From JAVVHH01 sp032249615 (GTDB lineage Bacteria > Pseudomonadota > Alphaproteobacteria > Acetobacterales > Acetobacteraceae): a DNA stretch of 35,757 bases. This document shows, piece by piece, positions 16,139 to 23,858 of the stretch. Location: NCBI GenBank assembly GCA_032249615.1, contig JAVVHH010000022.1, positions 1-35,757 on the forward strand, read 5' to 3'. The notes under the pieces were generated by a model. The model searched no databases and was not told where the DNA came from. It saw only the letters and a program-made list of their open reading frames with translations. Positions within the stretch are counted from its first letter, which is position 1; every line of letters begins with the position of its first letter. The translations under genes and the position numbers were made by a program.

Positions 16139-17272
16139 ATGCTCGACCACACGGACCCAAGTGATCTCGTCGTCGAAACCGCGCGGCGGTTCGCGCAGGA
16201 GCGCCTCGCGCCGACCGCCGCCGCGCGCGAGAAGGCGGGCGTGATCGAGCCGGAGATCATCCGCGAACTGGGCGAGATGGGCTTCCTCGGCGCGACGCTC
16301 AGCGCGGAGTGGGGCGGCAGCGAGATCCCTTACGAAACCTATGCCCAAGTCGTCGAGGAGATCGCCGCGGGGGATGGGTCCGTGTCCACGCTGGTCAGCG
16401 TCCACAATGCGCCGACCTGCGAGATCCTGCAGAAGTTCGGCACGGCCGAGCAGAAGGAACGCTGGCTGCGCCAGCTGGCCACGGGCGAGAAGGTCGGCAG
16501 CTTCGCGCTGACGGAGCCATCCGCCGGGTCGGATGCGGCCAGCGTGAAGACCCGGGCGACGCGCACCAACTCGGGCTACAGCATCAGCGGCAGCAAGCAG
16601 TTCATCAGCAACGCCCGCATCGGCCAGACCACGATCCTGTTCGCCGTCACCGATCCGGCGGCTGGCAAGAAGGGCATCTCCGCCTTCGTCGTCGACAACA
16701 ACACGCCCGGGTTCACCGTCGCCCGCGTCGAGCACAAGCTCGGCCAAAAGGCGTCTGACAGCTGCGCGCTGTCGTTCGACGAGATGCAGGTGCCGGACGA
16801 CCAGCGGATCGGGGCCGAGGGCGACGGGCTCAAGATCGCGCTCTCGACCCTGGAGAGCGGCCGCATCGGCATCGCCGCGCAAGCGGTCGGCATGGCGCGG
16901 GCGGCGCTGGATTACGCCATCGCCTATGCCAAGGAGCGCAAGCAGTTCGGCGGCAAGGCGATCATCGAGCACCAGGCCGTGGCGTTCCGCCTCGTCGACG
17001 CCAAGACCAAGCTGGCCGCCGCGCATGAACTGACGCTGAAAGCCGCACGCCTGAAGGACGCCGGGCGCCCGGCACTCGAGGCGGCGGCGATGGCCAAGCT
17101 GTTCGCGTCCGAGATTGCAGAAGAGGTCTGCTCCGCCGCGATCCAGACGTTGGGCGGTTACGGCTACCTCGCCGACTACCCGGTCGAGCGCATCTACCGG
17201 GACGTCCGCGTCTGCCAGATCTACGAGGGCACCTCCGACATCCAGAAGCTCATCCTGCAACGCATGCTGTGA
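16139..17272 (+). CDS. acyl-CoA dehydrogenase (short/branched-chain type)
   Basis: A complete 377-residue acyl-CoA dehydrogenase, an FAD enzyme that introduces the alpha-beta double bond in an acyl-CoA and passes electrons to ETF. Landmarks are MGFLGATLSAEWGG, the FAD-binding FALTEPSAGSDAAS (about 122), ISGSKQFISNA, and KLGQKASDSCALSFDEMQVP. Next come LESGRIGIAAQAVGMARAAL, AYAKERKQFG, QTLGGYGYLADYPVER and IYEGTSDIQKLILQ. The last contains the catalytic glutamate E363 at the standard C-terminal position, as in short-chain and isobutyryl/2-methylbutyryl-CoA dehydrogenases. It is 23 bases downstream of the oxidoreductase, with AAAGGGAG as ribosome site. Its stop overlaps the protease-like gene (GTGA). 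The substrate is likely short or branched but not proven. Confidence 0.92.
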   Translation: MLDHTDPSDLVVETARRFAQERLAPTAAAREKAGVIEPEIIRELGEMGFLGATLSAEWGGSEIPYETYAQVVEEIAAGDGSVSTLVSVHNAPTCEILQKFGTAEQKERWLRQLATGEKVGSFALTEPSAGSDAASVKTRATRTNSGYSISGSKQFISNARIGQTTILFAVTDPAAGKKGISAFVVDNNTPGFTVARVEHKLGQKASDSCALSFDEMQVPDDQRIGAEGDGLKIALSTLESGRIGIAAQAVGMARAALDYAIAYAKERKQFGGKAIIEHQAVAFRLVDAKTKLAAAHELTLKAARLKDAGRPALEAAAMAKLFASEIAEEVCSAAIQTLGGYGYLADYPVERIYRDVRVCQIYEGTSDIQKLILQRML

Positions 17273-18171
17273 GCCGCTTCGGCCGGCGCGCTGTCCTCGC
17301 CGGGCTCGCGCTGCCGCTGACAGCCCGGGCCCAGTGCAACCTTGGCCCGCTCGCGGTGGTCCCGCTGCAGGCGGTCGAGGGTTTCCCGGTCCTGGCGGCC
17401 TCCGTTCACGGGACGCCCGTGACCTTCCTGCTCGATACCGGCGCGCAGGCGCACCTCGTCCTGCCCGCGGCCGAAGCGGTGCTGCGGCTGCCGCCGATGC
17501 AGGGGACGGTGCCGCTGATCGGCACCGGCGGCGCCCGCGAGGCGCCGCTGGTCGTGCTCGAGGGGGTTCAGCTGGGTAGCGTGACGCTTGCGCCCGCGCC
17601 CACCCCCGTCGCGGCTTTGCCGGTGGTGCCCCGCGTGTCGCCGTTGCTCGCCGGGCTGTTGGGCGCACCGCTACTGGAGCAGTTCGACCTCGAGATGGAC
17701 GTCGCCGCGGGGCATCTCGGGCTCTACCCGGCCGGCGGCTGCGGCGGCGCCCTGCCGGCGCTCGCGCCACGCCAGACCGTCATCCCGCTCACCATCACGC
17801 CGGACCGGCAAGCCCTGCTGGAGGTCAGCATCGACGGTCAAAGCGTCATCGCGCTGCTCGACACCGGCTCCCGTGCCACGCTGCTGACGCAGGCGGCCGC
17901 CGACTCGCTCGGATTGCGCTCGATGGCCTCGGCCAACACGTCGCGGGGCGTCGATGGGCAGAGCCTCCCCGTGCAGCACACGACGGTTGGGGCACTCACG
18001 GTCGGCGACGACGTCGTCCGCGCCATGCCCGTCAGCATATCGCCGGTGGATCTCGGTCCCGCCGACATGCTGCTCGGGCTGGACTACCTCCGGCAGCGGC
18101 GGGTCTTCATCTCTTACGTCACGTCGCGGCTGGTGATCGCCTTGCCTGGCCTTGCTGCATCAGGGCGATGA
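17269..18171 (+). CDS. exported retropepsin-like aspartic protease with two DTG motifs
   Basis: A 300-residue protein with a twin-arginine-like signal (FGRRAVLAGLALPLTARAQ). Two aspartic protease half-domains of the retroviral type follow, each with an Asp-Thr-Gly active-site motif: VTFLLDTGAQAHLVLP (DTG 56-58) and VIALLDTGSRATLLTQ (DTG 198-200). Each is followed by a hydrophobic-glycine element, LLGAPLLEQFDLEMD in the first and MLLGLDYLRQRRVFIS in the second. Bacterial single-domain versions work as homodimers; two copies in one chain could form a pepsin-like pseudo-dimer. The start is GTG overlapping the acyl-CoA dehydrogenase stop, so expression is coupled to it. Its 3' end overlaps pyrF on the other strand by 53 bases. 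The target is unknown. Confidence 0.85.
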   Translation: MSRFGRRAVLAGLALPLTARAQCNLGPLAVVPLQAVEGFPVLAASVHGTPVTFLLDTGAQAHLVLPAAEAVLRLPPMQGTVPLIGTGGAREAPLVVLEGVQLGSVTLAPAPTPVAALPVVPRVSPLLAGLLGAPLLEQFDLEMDVAAGHLGLYPAGGCGGALPALAPRQTVIPLTITPDRQALLEVSIDGQSVIALLDTGSRATLLTQAAADSLGLRSMASANTSRGVDGQSLPVQHTTVGALTVGDDVVRAMPVSISPVDLGPADMLLGLDYLRQRRVFISYVTSRLVIALPGLAASGR

Positions 18172-18847
18172 TGGCGCGGGCGGCATGGGCCGGGTCGGCG
18201 GCCCCGGTGATGGGGCGGCCGACGACCAGGTAGTCGGCCCCGCGCTCGATGGCCGCGTCGGGGGTCGCGGCACGCTTCTGGTCGTGGTGGTCGGCGCCCG
18301 CCAGCCTGATCCCGGGCGTGCCGACCAGCAGGCCGGGCCGGCCAGCCCGGCGCTTGATCGCGTCGGGATCGTCGGCGGCCGACGCGATCACGCCGTCGCA
18401 ACCCGCCTCCGCCGCGGCGCGCACGCGAAGATCGATGATCTCGGCCAGCGGACGGTCGTAGCCCATTGCGCGCAACGCGCCCTCGTCCTGACTCGTCAGC
18501 ACCGAAATCGCGAACACCTTGAGCCCCGTGTTGCCGCGCCCTGCCACGGCAGCCGCGAGCATGTCGGGGTCGCCGTGCACCGTCACGATCGAGATCCCGC
18601 GGGCAGCCACGGCCGCCACCCCATGCCGGACCGTCTCGCCGATGTCGTACATCTTGTAATCGAGGAAGACCTGCTTTCCCGACGCGGCCAATCCGTCGAT
18701 CAGGTCGTCCACGCCGCGCTGAAACAGCAGCCACATACCGATCTTGTAGAACGAGACGGCATCGCCGAGCCGGGCGACGAGCGCTCGCGCCTCTTCGAGC
18801 GTCGGCACGTCGAGGGCGACGATCAGCCGCCCGGAGATGTCGGTCAT
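18119..18847 (-). CDS. pyrF: orotidine 5'-phosphate decarboxylase
   Basis: A 242-residue TIM-barrel decarboxylase that converts OMP to UMP in the last step of pyrimidine synthesis. RLIVALDVPTLEEA opens the barrel, VSFYKIGMWLLF carries the phosphate-side lysine, and the catalytic D-x-K-x-x-D is FLDYKMYDIGET (D63, K65, D68). Next come TVHGDPDMLAAAV, GVIASAADDPDAIK, VGTPGIRLAGADHHDQKRAATPDAAI, and the phosphate-gripping GADYLVVGRPITGAADP. All catalytic positions are present and the length is normal. The ATG at 18847 overlaps the stop of the isovaleryl-CoA dehydrogenase gene as ATGA, an unexpected partner. The long in-frame extension upstream belongs to that gene's shadow. Confidence 0.95.
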   Translation of the reverse strand: MTDISGRLIVALDVPTLEEARALVARLGDAVSFYKIGMWLLFQRGVDDLIDGLAASGKQVFLDYKMYDIGETVRHGVAAVAARGISIVTVHGDPDMLAAAVAGRGNTGLKVFAISVLTSQDEGALRAMGYDRPLAEIIDLRVRAAAEAGCDGVIASAADDPDAIKRRAGRPGLLVGTPGIRLAGADHHDQKRAATPDAAIERGADYLVVGRPITGAADPAHAARAIIALMQQGQARRSPAAT

Positions 18848-20025
18848 GCCGTTTCCCGGAACAGTTCGCGCCCGATCAGCATGCGCCGGATCTCGCTCGT
18901 GCCCGCGCCGATCTCGTAGAGCTTGGCGTCCCGCAGGAGCCGCCCGGTGGGGTAGTCGTTCACGTAGCCGTTGCCGCCGAGCACCTGGATCGCCTCGAGC
19001 GCCATCCAGGTCGCCTTCTCCGCGGCAAACAGGATCGCGCCGGCCGCGTCCTTGCGGCTGGTCTCGCCGCGGTCGCAGGCCTTGGCCACCGCGTAGACGT
19101 AGGCCCTTGCGGCATTCAGCGTGACATACATGTCGGCGAGCTTGCCCTGGATGAGTTGGAACTGGCCGATCGGCTGGCCGAACTGCTTGCGCTCGTGCAC
19201 GTACGGCACGACCACGTCGAGGCACGCCTGCATGATCCCAAGCGGCCCCGCCGCGAGCACCGCGCGCTCGTAATCGAGCCCGCTCATCAGGACATTGACG
19301 CCGGTGCCCACGCTCCCGAGCACGTTCTCGGCCGGGACCTCGCAATCCTCGAACACGAGCTCACCCGTGTTCGACCCCCGCATGCCGAGCTTGTCCAGCT
19401 TCTGGGCGCAGCGGAAACCCTTCATCCCCTTCTCGATGATAAACGCCGTGATGCCGTGAGACCCGGCGCCGGGATCGGTCTTCGCATAGACCACCAGCGC
19501 ATCCGCGTCCGGGCCATTGGTGATCCACATCTTGCTGCCGTTCAGCACGTAGCGCTCGCCGCGCTTCTCCGCCCGCGTCCGCATGCTCACCACGTCCGAC
19601 CCGGCGCCGGTTTCGCTCATCGCCAGCGCGCCGACGAACTCGCCGCTGATCAGCTTCGGCAGGAAGCGTTGCCGCTGCTCGTCGTTGCCATTCCGAAAAA
19701 TCTGGTTGACGCACAGGTTGCTGTGCGCGCCATAGGACAGGCCCACGCTGGCGCTGGCCCGGCTGATCTCCTCCACCGCCACGCAATGCTCGAGATAGCC
19801 CATGCCCGCGCCGCCATACTCGTCCGACACGGTGATGCCGAGCACGCCTAGGCCACCGAGCTTGCGCCAAAGATCGGCGGGGAAATCGTTCTCTCGATCG
19901 ATCGCCGCCGCGCGGGGCGCGATCTCGTCCTGCGCGAACGCATCGACGCTGGTACGCAGCATGTCCGCCGCCTCGCCCAGATCGAAATTCAGCGACGAGG
20001 GCCGGTTCGAGAGGCTTGCAGACAC
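18844..20025 (-). CDS. ivd: isovaleryl-CoA dehydrogenase
   Basis: A 393-residue acyl-CoA dehydrogenase with the special marks of isovaleryl-CoA dehydrogenase, the third step of leucine breakdown. The active-site glutamate is in the internal helix (GLDYERAVLAAGP, E253). The usual C-terminal glutamate position is glycine (YEIGAGTSEIRRML). LSYGAHSNLCVNQIF is the family's typical segment. AMSETGAGSDVVSM and LNGSKMWITNGPDADALVVY bind FAD and substrate, and HERKQFGQPIGQFQLIQGKL, GNGYVNDYPTGRLLRDAKL complete the fold. The gene overlaps pyrF downstream. The divergent acyl-CoA ligase starts 48 bases upstream. The usual methylcrotonyl-CoA carboxylase genes are not in the window. Confidence 0.9.
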   Translation of the reverse strand: MSASLSNRPSSLNFDLGEAADMLRTSVDAFAQDEIAPRAAAIDRENDFPADLWRKLGGLGVLGITVSDEYGGAGMGYLEHCVAVEEISRASASVGLSYGAHSNLCVNQIFRNGNDEQRQRFLPKLISGEFVGALAMSETGAGSDVVSMRTRAEKRGERYVLNGSKMWITNGPDADALVVYAKTDPGAGSHGITAFIIEKGMKGFRCAQKLDKLGMRGSNTGELVFEDCEVPAENVLGSVGTGVNVLMSGLDYERAVLAAGPLGIMQACLDVVVPYVHERKQFGQPIGQFQLIQGKLADMYVTLNAARAYVYAVAKACDRGETSRKDAAGAILFAAEKATWMALEAIQVLGGNGYVNDYPTGRLLRDAKLYEIGAGTSEIRRMLIGRELFRETA

Positions 20026-20073
20026 GGGCGGTTTCCTCTTGTACTCCGAATCAAATATAGGCGGGGGGCGTCA

Positions 20074-21768
20074 ATGAGCACCAGCGGGGCCATCAGCTAC
20101 GTGCACGGGGCCGTCGACAAGCCGCTGCTCGGGGAGACGATCGGGCAGAACCTCGACCGCACGGCCGCCCGCGTCCCCGACGGAGAGGCGCTCGTCGTGC
20201 GCAGCCAGGGGGTGCGGTGGACCTATCGCGAACTGGTCACCAAAGCCGAGGCGTTCGCCGCAGGGTTGCTGGCGCTCGGGATCAAACGCGGCGACCGCGT
20301 CGGGATCTGGTCGTTGAACAATGCCGAATGGGTCGTCGCCCAGTTCGCGACGGCGAAAGCCGGCATCGTCCTCGTCAACATCAACCCGGCCTACCGGCTT
20401 CATGAGCTCGACTACGCGCTCAACCAGGTGAGCTGCACCGCGCTCATCACGGCGACGCGGTTCAAGACCAGCGACTACATCGCCCTTCTGACGCAACTCG
20501 CCCCCGAACTCTCCAGCAGCGAGCCCGGCGCACTCCAGGCGGCCCGCGTGCCGCACCTGCGCACCGTGATCCAGATCGGCGGGGCGAGCCCCGGCACGAT
20601 CGCGTTCGAGGCCGTGCCGGGGTTCGCCACCGCCACACACCACGCCGAGCTCGCCGCCCTGCAGCCGACGCTGCAATTCGACGACGTGGTGAACATCCAG
20701 TTCACCTCGGGCACGACCGGCAGCCCGAAAGGCGCGGCGCTCACCCACCACAACATCCTCAACAACGGCTTCTTCATCGGCGAAGCGATGCGGCTGACGG
20801 AGCGGGACCGCATCTGCATCCCCGTGCCGCTGTATCACTGCTTCGGCATGGTGCTCGGCAACCTGGCCTGCACCACGCATGGCGCGACCATGGTCTATCC
20901 AGGCGAAGGCTTCGACCCATTGGCCACGCTTCAGGCCACCGCCGAAGAGCGCTGCACGGGTCTTCATGGCGTGCCGACAATGTTCATCGCCGAGTTGGAG
21001 CACCCCGAGTTCGCGACATTCGACCTGTCGCACCTGCGCACCGGCATCATGGCCGGGTCGCCCTGCCCGATCGAAGTCATGCGCCGCACGGTCGAGCGGA
21101 TGCACCTCCGCGAGATCACCATCGCCTATGGCATGACGGAAACGAGCCCGGTCAGCTTCCAGAGCTCGACGAGCGACCCGATCGAGCGCCGGGTCAGCAC
21201 GGTGGGGCGCATTCATCCTCATGTGGAGGTCAAGATCATCGACGCGGACGGCCGCATCGTGCCGCGCGGCGTGCCCGGCGAGCTCTGCACCCGCGGCTAC
21301 TGCGTCATGCCCGGCTATTGGGACGACGACGAGCGGACCCGCGGCGCCATCGACGCGGCACGCTGGATGCACACGGGGGACCTGGCCGTCATTGACGAGG
21401 AAGGGTTCTGCACCATCGTCGGCCGCATCAAGGACCTGGTGATCCGGGGCGGCGAGAACGTCTACCCCCGCGAAGTCGAGGAGTTTCTCTACGGCCATCC
21501 CGCGATCGCCGACGTCCAAGTCTTCGGCGTGCCCGATCCCCGCTATGGCGAGGAGGTCTGTGCCTGGATCCGCCTGCGTCCGGGAGCGACGCTGACAGAG
21601 GCGGAGGTGCAGGCCTACTGCCGCGGCCAGATCGCCCACCAGAAGATCCCGCGATACGTCCGCTTCGTCGACGAGTTCCCGATGACGGTCACGGGCAAGA
21701 TGCAGAAATTCCTCATGCGCGAGGCAATGGAGCGCGAGTTGGGAGCAAGCATTCTCGCCACAGCATGA
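20074..21768 (+). CDS. AMP-forming acyl-CoA synthetase (ACSF2/FadD-like)
   Basis: A 564-residue member of the AMP-forming adenylate superfamily that activates a fatty or other carboxylic acid to its CoA thioester in the cytoplasm. Visible motifs are the P-loop-like FTSGTTGSPKGAALTHHN (about 208-225), VPLYHCFGMVLGNLACT, and the aromatic-Gly motif IAYGMTETSPVSFQ (about 350). The hinge/adenylate motif is HTGDLAVIDEEGFCTIVGRIKD, with IRGGENVYPREVEEFL after it. The catalytic lysine lies in TVTGKMQKFLMR near the C-terminus. Together with EYLD-free, ACSF2-like wording this suggests a medium-chain or branched acyl substrate, which is inference. The ATG is preceded by a GGGGGGCG stretch. It is divergent from ivd, and the intervening 48 bases must hold both promoters. 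Confidence 0.9.
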   Translation: MSTSGAISYVHGAVDKPLLGETIGQNLDRTAARVPDGEALVVRSQGVRWTYRELVTKAEAFAAGLLALGIKRGDRVGIWSLNNAEWVVAQFATAKAGIVLVNINPAYRLHELDYALNQVSCTALITATRFKTSDYIALLTQLAPELSSSEPGALQAARVPHLRTVIQIGGASPGTIAFEAVPGFATATHHAELAALQPTLQFDDVVNIQFTSGTTGSPKGAALTHHNILNNGFFIGEAMRLTERDRICIPVPLYHCFGMVLGNLACTTHGATMVYPGEGFDPLATLQATAEERCTGLHGVPTMFIAELEHPEFATFDLSHLRTGIMAGSPCPIEVMRRTVERMHLREITIAYGMTETSPVSFQSSTSDPIERRVSTVGRIHPHVEVKIIDADGRIVPRGVPGELCTRGYCVMPGYWDDDERTRGAIDAARWMHTGDLAVIDEEGFCTIVGRIKDLVIRGGENVYPREVEEFLYGHPAIADVQVFGVPDPRYGEEVCAWIRLRPGATLTEAEVQAYCRGQIAHQKIPRYVRFVDEFPMTVTGKMQKFLMREAMERELGASILATA

Positions 21769-21834
21769 CCGAATCGTGAAAGGGAGCGGAACAGAAGAGT
21801 TGAAACGCGCGCCGGATCGCGTAAAAACGGAGAA

Positions 21835-22386
21835 ATGCCGAGCTTCACGTCATTGGTGCCGGAGGATGATAACCGCCCACGCGAGGTCTGCGACTCCTGC
21901 GGCTATGTTGCCTACGACAATCCTAAGATCGTCGTCGGTTCCGTCGTCGCCGAGAGCGGGCGCGTCCTGCTGTGCCGGCGCGCCATCGAGCCCCGCCGCG
22001 GCTTCTGGACACTGCCGGCCGGTTATCTCGAGCATGGCGAAACGCTCGTCGAGGGCGCGGCCCGCGAGGCTCTGGAAGAGGCGGGCGCCACCATCCGCGC
22101 CGACGGCGTGCTGGCTCTGTACAGCATCAGCCGGATCGGCCAGGTGCAGATCATGTTCCGCGCGCGCTTCGACGGAGCGGCCGCTTTCGCGCCCGGGGTG
22201 GAAAGTCTCGATGTGCGCCTGTTCGCATGGGATGAAATCCCCTGGGATGAGCTGGCTTTTCCGACCGTCCGCTGGGCGCTCCAAGCGTGGCGTGATGCCG
22301 GCGATGCTCCGCTCGGCGCGCCGGCGCAAAACCCGTCCAGTGATGAGCGCGGCACGAACCGCCTAATTTCCGAGGTGGCCCTATGA
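21835..22386 (+). CDS. Nudix hydrolase
   Basis: A 183-residue Nudix hydrolase. The complete Nudix box is GYLEHGETLVEGAAREALEE followed by AGA (about residues 63-85), fitting G-x5-E-x7-REUxEExGU, which binds Mg2+ and cleaves a nucleoside diphosphate linked to another group. Before it lies VCDSCGYVAYDNPKIVVGSVV. The YDNPK step is typical of Nudix proteins with an N-terminal zinc ribbon, but only one CxxC pair (C19, C22) remains, so the ribbon is reduced. The C-terminal SLDVRLFAWDEIPWDELAFP is also typical. The substrate is unknown (ADP-ribose or NADH type is possible). The ATG has CGGAG nearby, and the stop overlaps the next gene as ATGA. Confidence 0.9.
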   Translation: MPSFTSLVPEDDNRPREVCDSCGYVAYDNPKIVVGSVVAESGRVLLCRRAIEPRRGFWTLPAGYLEHGETLVEGAAREALEEAGATIRADGVLALYSISRIGQVQIMFRARFDGAAAFAPGVESLDVRLFAWDEIPWDELAFPTVRWALQAWRDAGDAPLGAPAQNPSSDERGTNRLISEVAL

Positions 22387-22739
22387 GAAGGTCCTGGCTC
22401 CTGATGCTCGCGCTTCCGCTGATCGCGGCGGGACCGTTGCAGCGGCCTCTGACCCTGGCCGTGCCGGCGCCCGGCGCGTTTTCGCTCGACCCACCGCCAG
22501 CAGCTGCCCCCGCCAAAGCGCCCTCGTTTCAGCCGGCACCGCTGCCGAACCGCAACCTGTCGAGCCCACCGTCGGAGCGCGAGAGCAACGAGCCGTCGCT
22601 GGCGCCCACGCTGTTCACGTCGCGCGAGCAATTCCGCGGCGACGGCTTCTCGCCGGGTTCGACGGCGCAAAGCGAACAGGAGCGGCGGCTGAAACCGGCT
22701 GCCGGGTTCAGCCTTCACATGCCGCTTGCCCCGCAATAG
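22383..22739 (+). CDS. hypothetical exported proline-rich protein
   Basis: I do not recognise this 118-residue protein. It starts with an ATG overlapping the Nudix stop. It has a short positively charged N-terminus and hydrophobic segment, MRRSWLLMLALPLIAAGPLQ, that looks like a signal peptide. The remainder is low in complexity and rich in Pro, Ala and Ser, with short charged patches such as SERESNEPS and QSEQERRLKP. No catalytic motif is visible and it is probably disordered. Support comes from the coupling with the Nudix gene and from the signal peptide. Confidence 0.6.
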   Translation: MRRSWLLMLALPLIAAGPLQRPLTLAVPAPGAFSLDPPPAAAPAKAPSFQPAPLPNRNLSSPPSERESNEPSLAPTLFTSREQFRGDGFSPGSTAQSEQERRLKPAAGFSLHMPLAPQ

Positions 22740-22800
22740 CATCTACCTCTTGGCAACCGACCAAGTCCTCGCCACGTTAATAGTAGCAGAGGGACATGAC

Positions 22801-22935
22801 ATGCGGGCACAGCAGCGTATTCGTCGGCAACAGGCCGCAGCACAGGCCAAAGCAGTCGACACGGCCTCAATCGCGGTGACGGTCGGGCTCGGGTTGCTGG
22901 GCCTTTTCGGCGGTCTCGCCGCCCTCCTGCACTAG
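22801..22935 (+). CDS. small single-pass membrane protein, 44 residues
   Basis: A small frame starting at ATG 22801, preceded by AGAGGGA. It encodes a basic, glutamine-rich N-terminus (MRAQQRIRRQQAAAQAKAVD) and one hydrophobic helix (SIAVTVGLGLLGLFGGLAALL). This charged-then-hydrophobic layout is typical of small inner-membrane proteins. The frame is open further up to 22726, but that part overlaps the preceding gene and lacks a ribosome site. The stop overlaps the ftsY stop on the other strand by 3 bases. No function can be assigned, and a chance open frame is possible. Confidence 0.5.
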   Translation: MRAQQRIRRQQAAAQAKAVDTASIAVTVGLGLLGLFGGLAALLH

Positions 22936-23858
22936 CCGGCGTCGGCCCCAACCAAGCCGCGGGCGAAGTCCATCGCCTCGAACGGCCGCAGATCGTCGGC
23001 CTTCTCGCCGACGCCCACGGCGTGGACCGGCAGGGCGAATGCTTGAGCTAGGGCGACGACAATTCCGCCACGCGCGCTACCATCCAACTTGGTGACCACC
23101 AGCCCGGTGACGTCCACCATCTCCTTGAACACCCGCACTTGTTCCATGGCGTTCTGACCGGTCGTCGCGTCCAGCACGAGCAGCGTCGAGTGCGGAGCCG
23201 TCGGATCCAGCTTGCGGATCACCCTGATGATCTTCGCGAGCTCCTCCATCAGCGCGCCCTTGTTGTGCAGCCGCCCGGCCGTGTCGATGAGCAGCACGTC
23301 GGCGCCTTCCAATCTGGCGCGCTTCAGCGCGTCAAACGCCAAGCCGGCCGGGTCGGAACCGGGCGGGCCTGAGACGACGGGGGCGCCGGTCCGCTCGCCC
23401 CAAACTTGCAGCTGTTCGACAGCCGCGGCGCGGAACGTGTCTCCCGCCACCAGCATCGGCCGGATACCGGTCGCGCGATAGTTCTGCGCCAGCTTGCCGA
23501 TCGTCGTGGTCTTGCCCGTGCCGTTGACACCCACGACCAGCACGACATGCGGCTTCAGCGAACGGTCGATCTCGAGCGGAACCGCGACCGGGCCGAGCAT
23601 GGTCGCGATCTCCTGGCTGAGCGCCAGCTTAACCTCGTCGTCCGTCACGTCCTGCCCGAACCGGGTGCGCCTGAACTCGGCAATGATCTGCTCCGCCGCG
23701 GCCGGCCCTAGATCGGCCGTGATCAACGTCTCCTCCAGCGCCGCGAGGGCCTCGTCGTCCAGACGCTTCTTCGTCAGCGCGGCGGTGATCCCGCCCGTCA
23801 GCTTCTGCGTGCTGCGGCTCAATCCTTCCTTAAGCCGCGAAAAGAACCCGAGTGCCAT
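22932..23858 (-). CDS. ftsY: signal recognition particle receptor FtsY
   Basis: A 308-residue SRP GTPase that receives ribosome-SRP complexes at the inner membrane. The N domain (helices FFSRLKEGLSRSTQKL to about residue 85) is followed by the G domain. This has G1 GVNGTGKTTTIGKLA (110-118), VAGDTFRAAAVEQL, G3 LIDTAGRLHNKG (192-196), LLVLDATTGQNAM, G4 VTKLDGSARGG (256-260), and the closing VGVGEKADDLRPFEAMDFA. The long acidic A domain of E. coli FtsY is absent, as is common in Alphaproteobacteria. The ATG at 23858 shares one base with the mtaB stop (TGATG), so it is coupled to mtaB in the dapF-mtaB-ftsY operon. Confidence 0.96.
   Translation of the reverse strand: MALGFFSRLKEGLSRSTQKLTGGITAALTKKRLDDEALAALEETLITADLGPAAAEQIIAEFRRTRFGQDVTDDEVKLALSQEIATMLGPVAVPLEIDRSLKPHVVLVVGVNGTGKTTTIGKLAQNYRATGIRPMLVAGDTFRAAAVEQLQVWGERTGAPVVSGPPGSDPAGLAFDALKRARLEGADVLLIDTAGRLHNKGALMEELAKIIRVIRKLDPTAPHSTLLVLDATTGQNAMEQVRVFKEMVDVTGLVVTKLDGSARGGIVVALAQAFALPVHAVGVGEKADDLRPFEAMDFARGLVGADAG

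Noticed and set aside
15926..17770. A 614-codon minus-strand frame
   Set aside because: It spans the ends of three genuine plus-strand genes and has only low-complexity Arg/Ala composition.
20071..21639. A 522-codon minus-strand frame
   Set aside because: It is a shadow of the acyl-CoA synthetase gene; no domain is recognisable.
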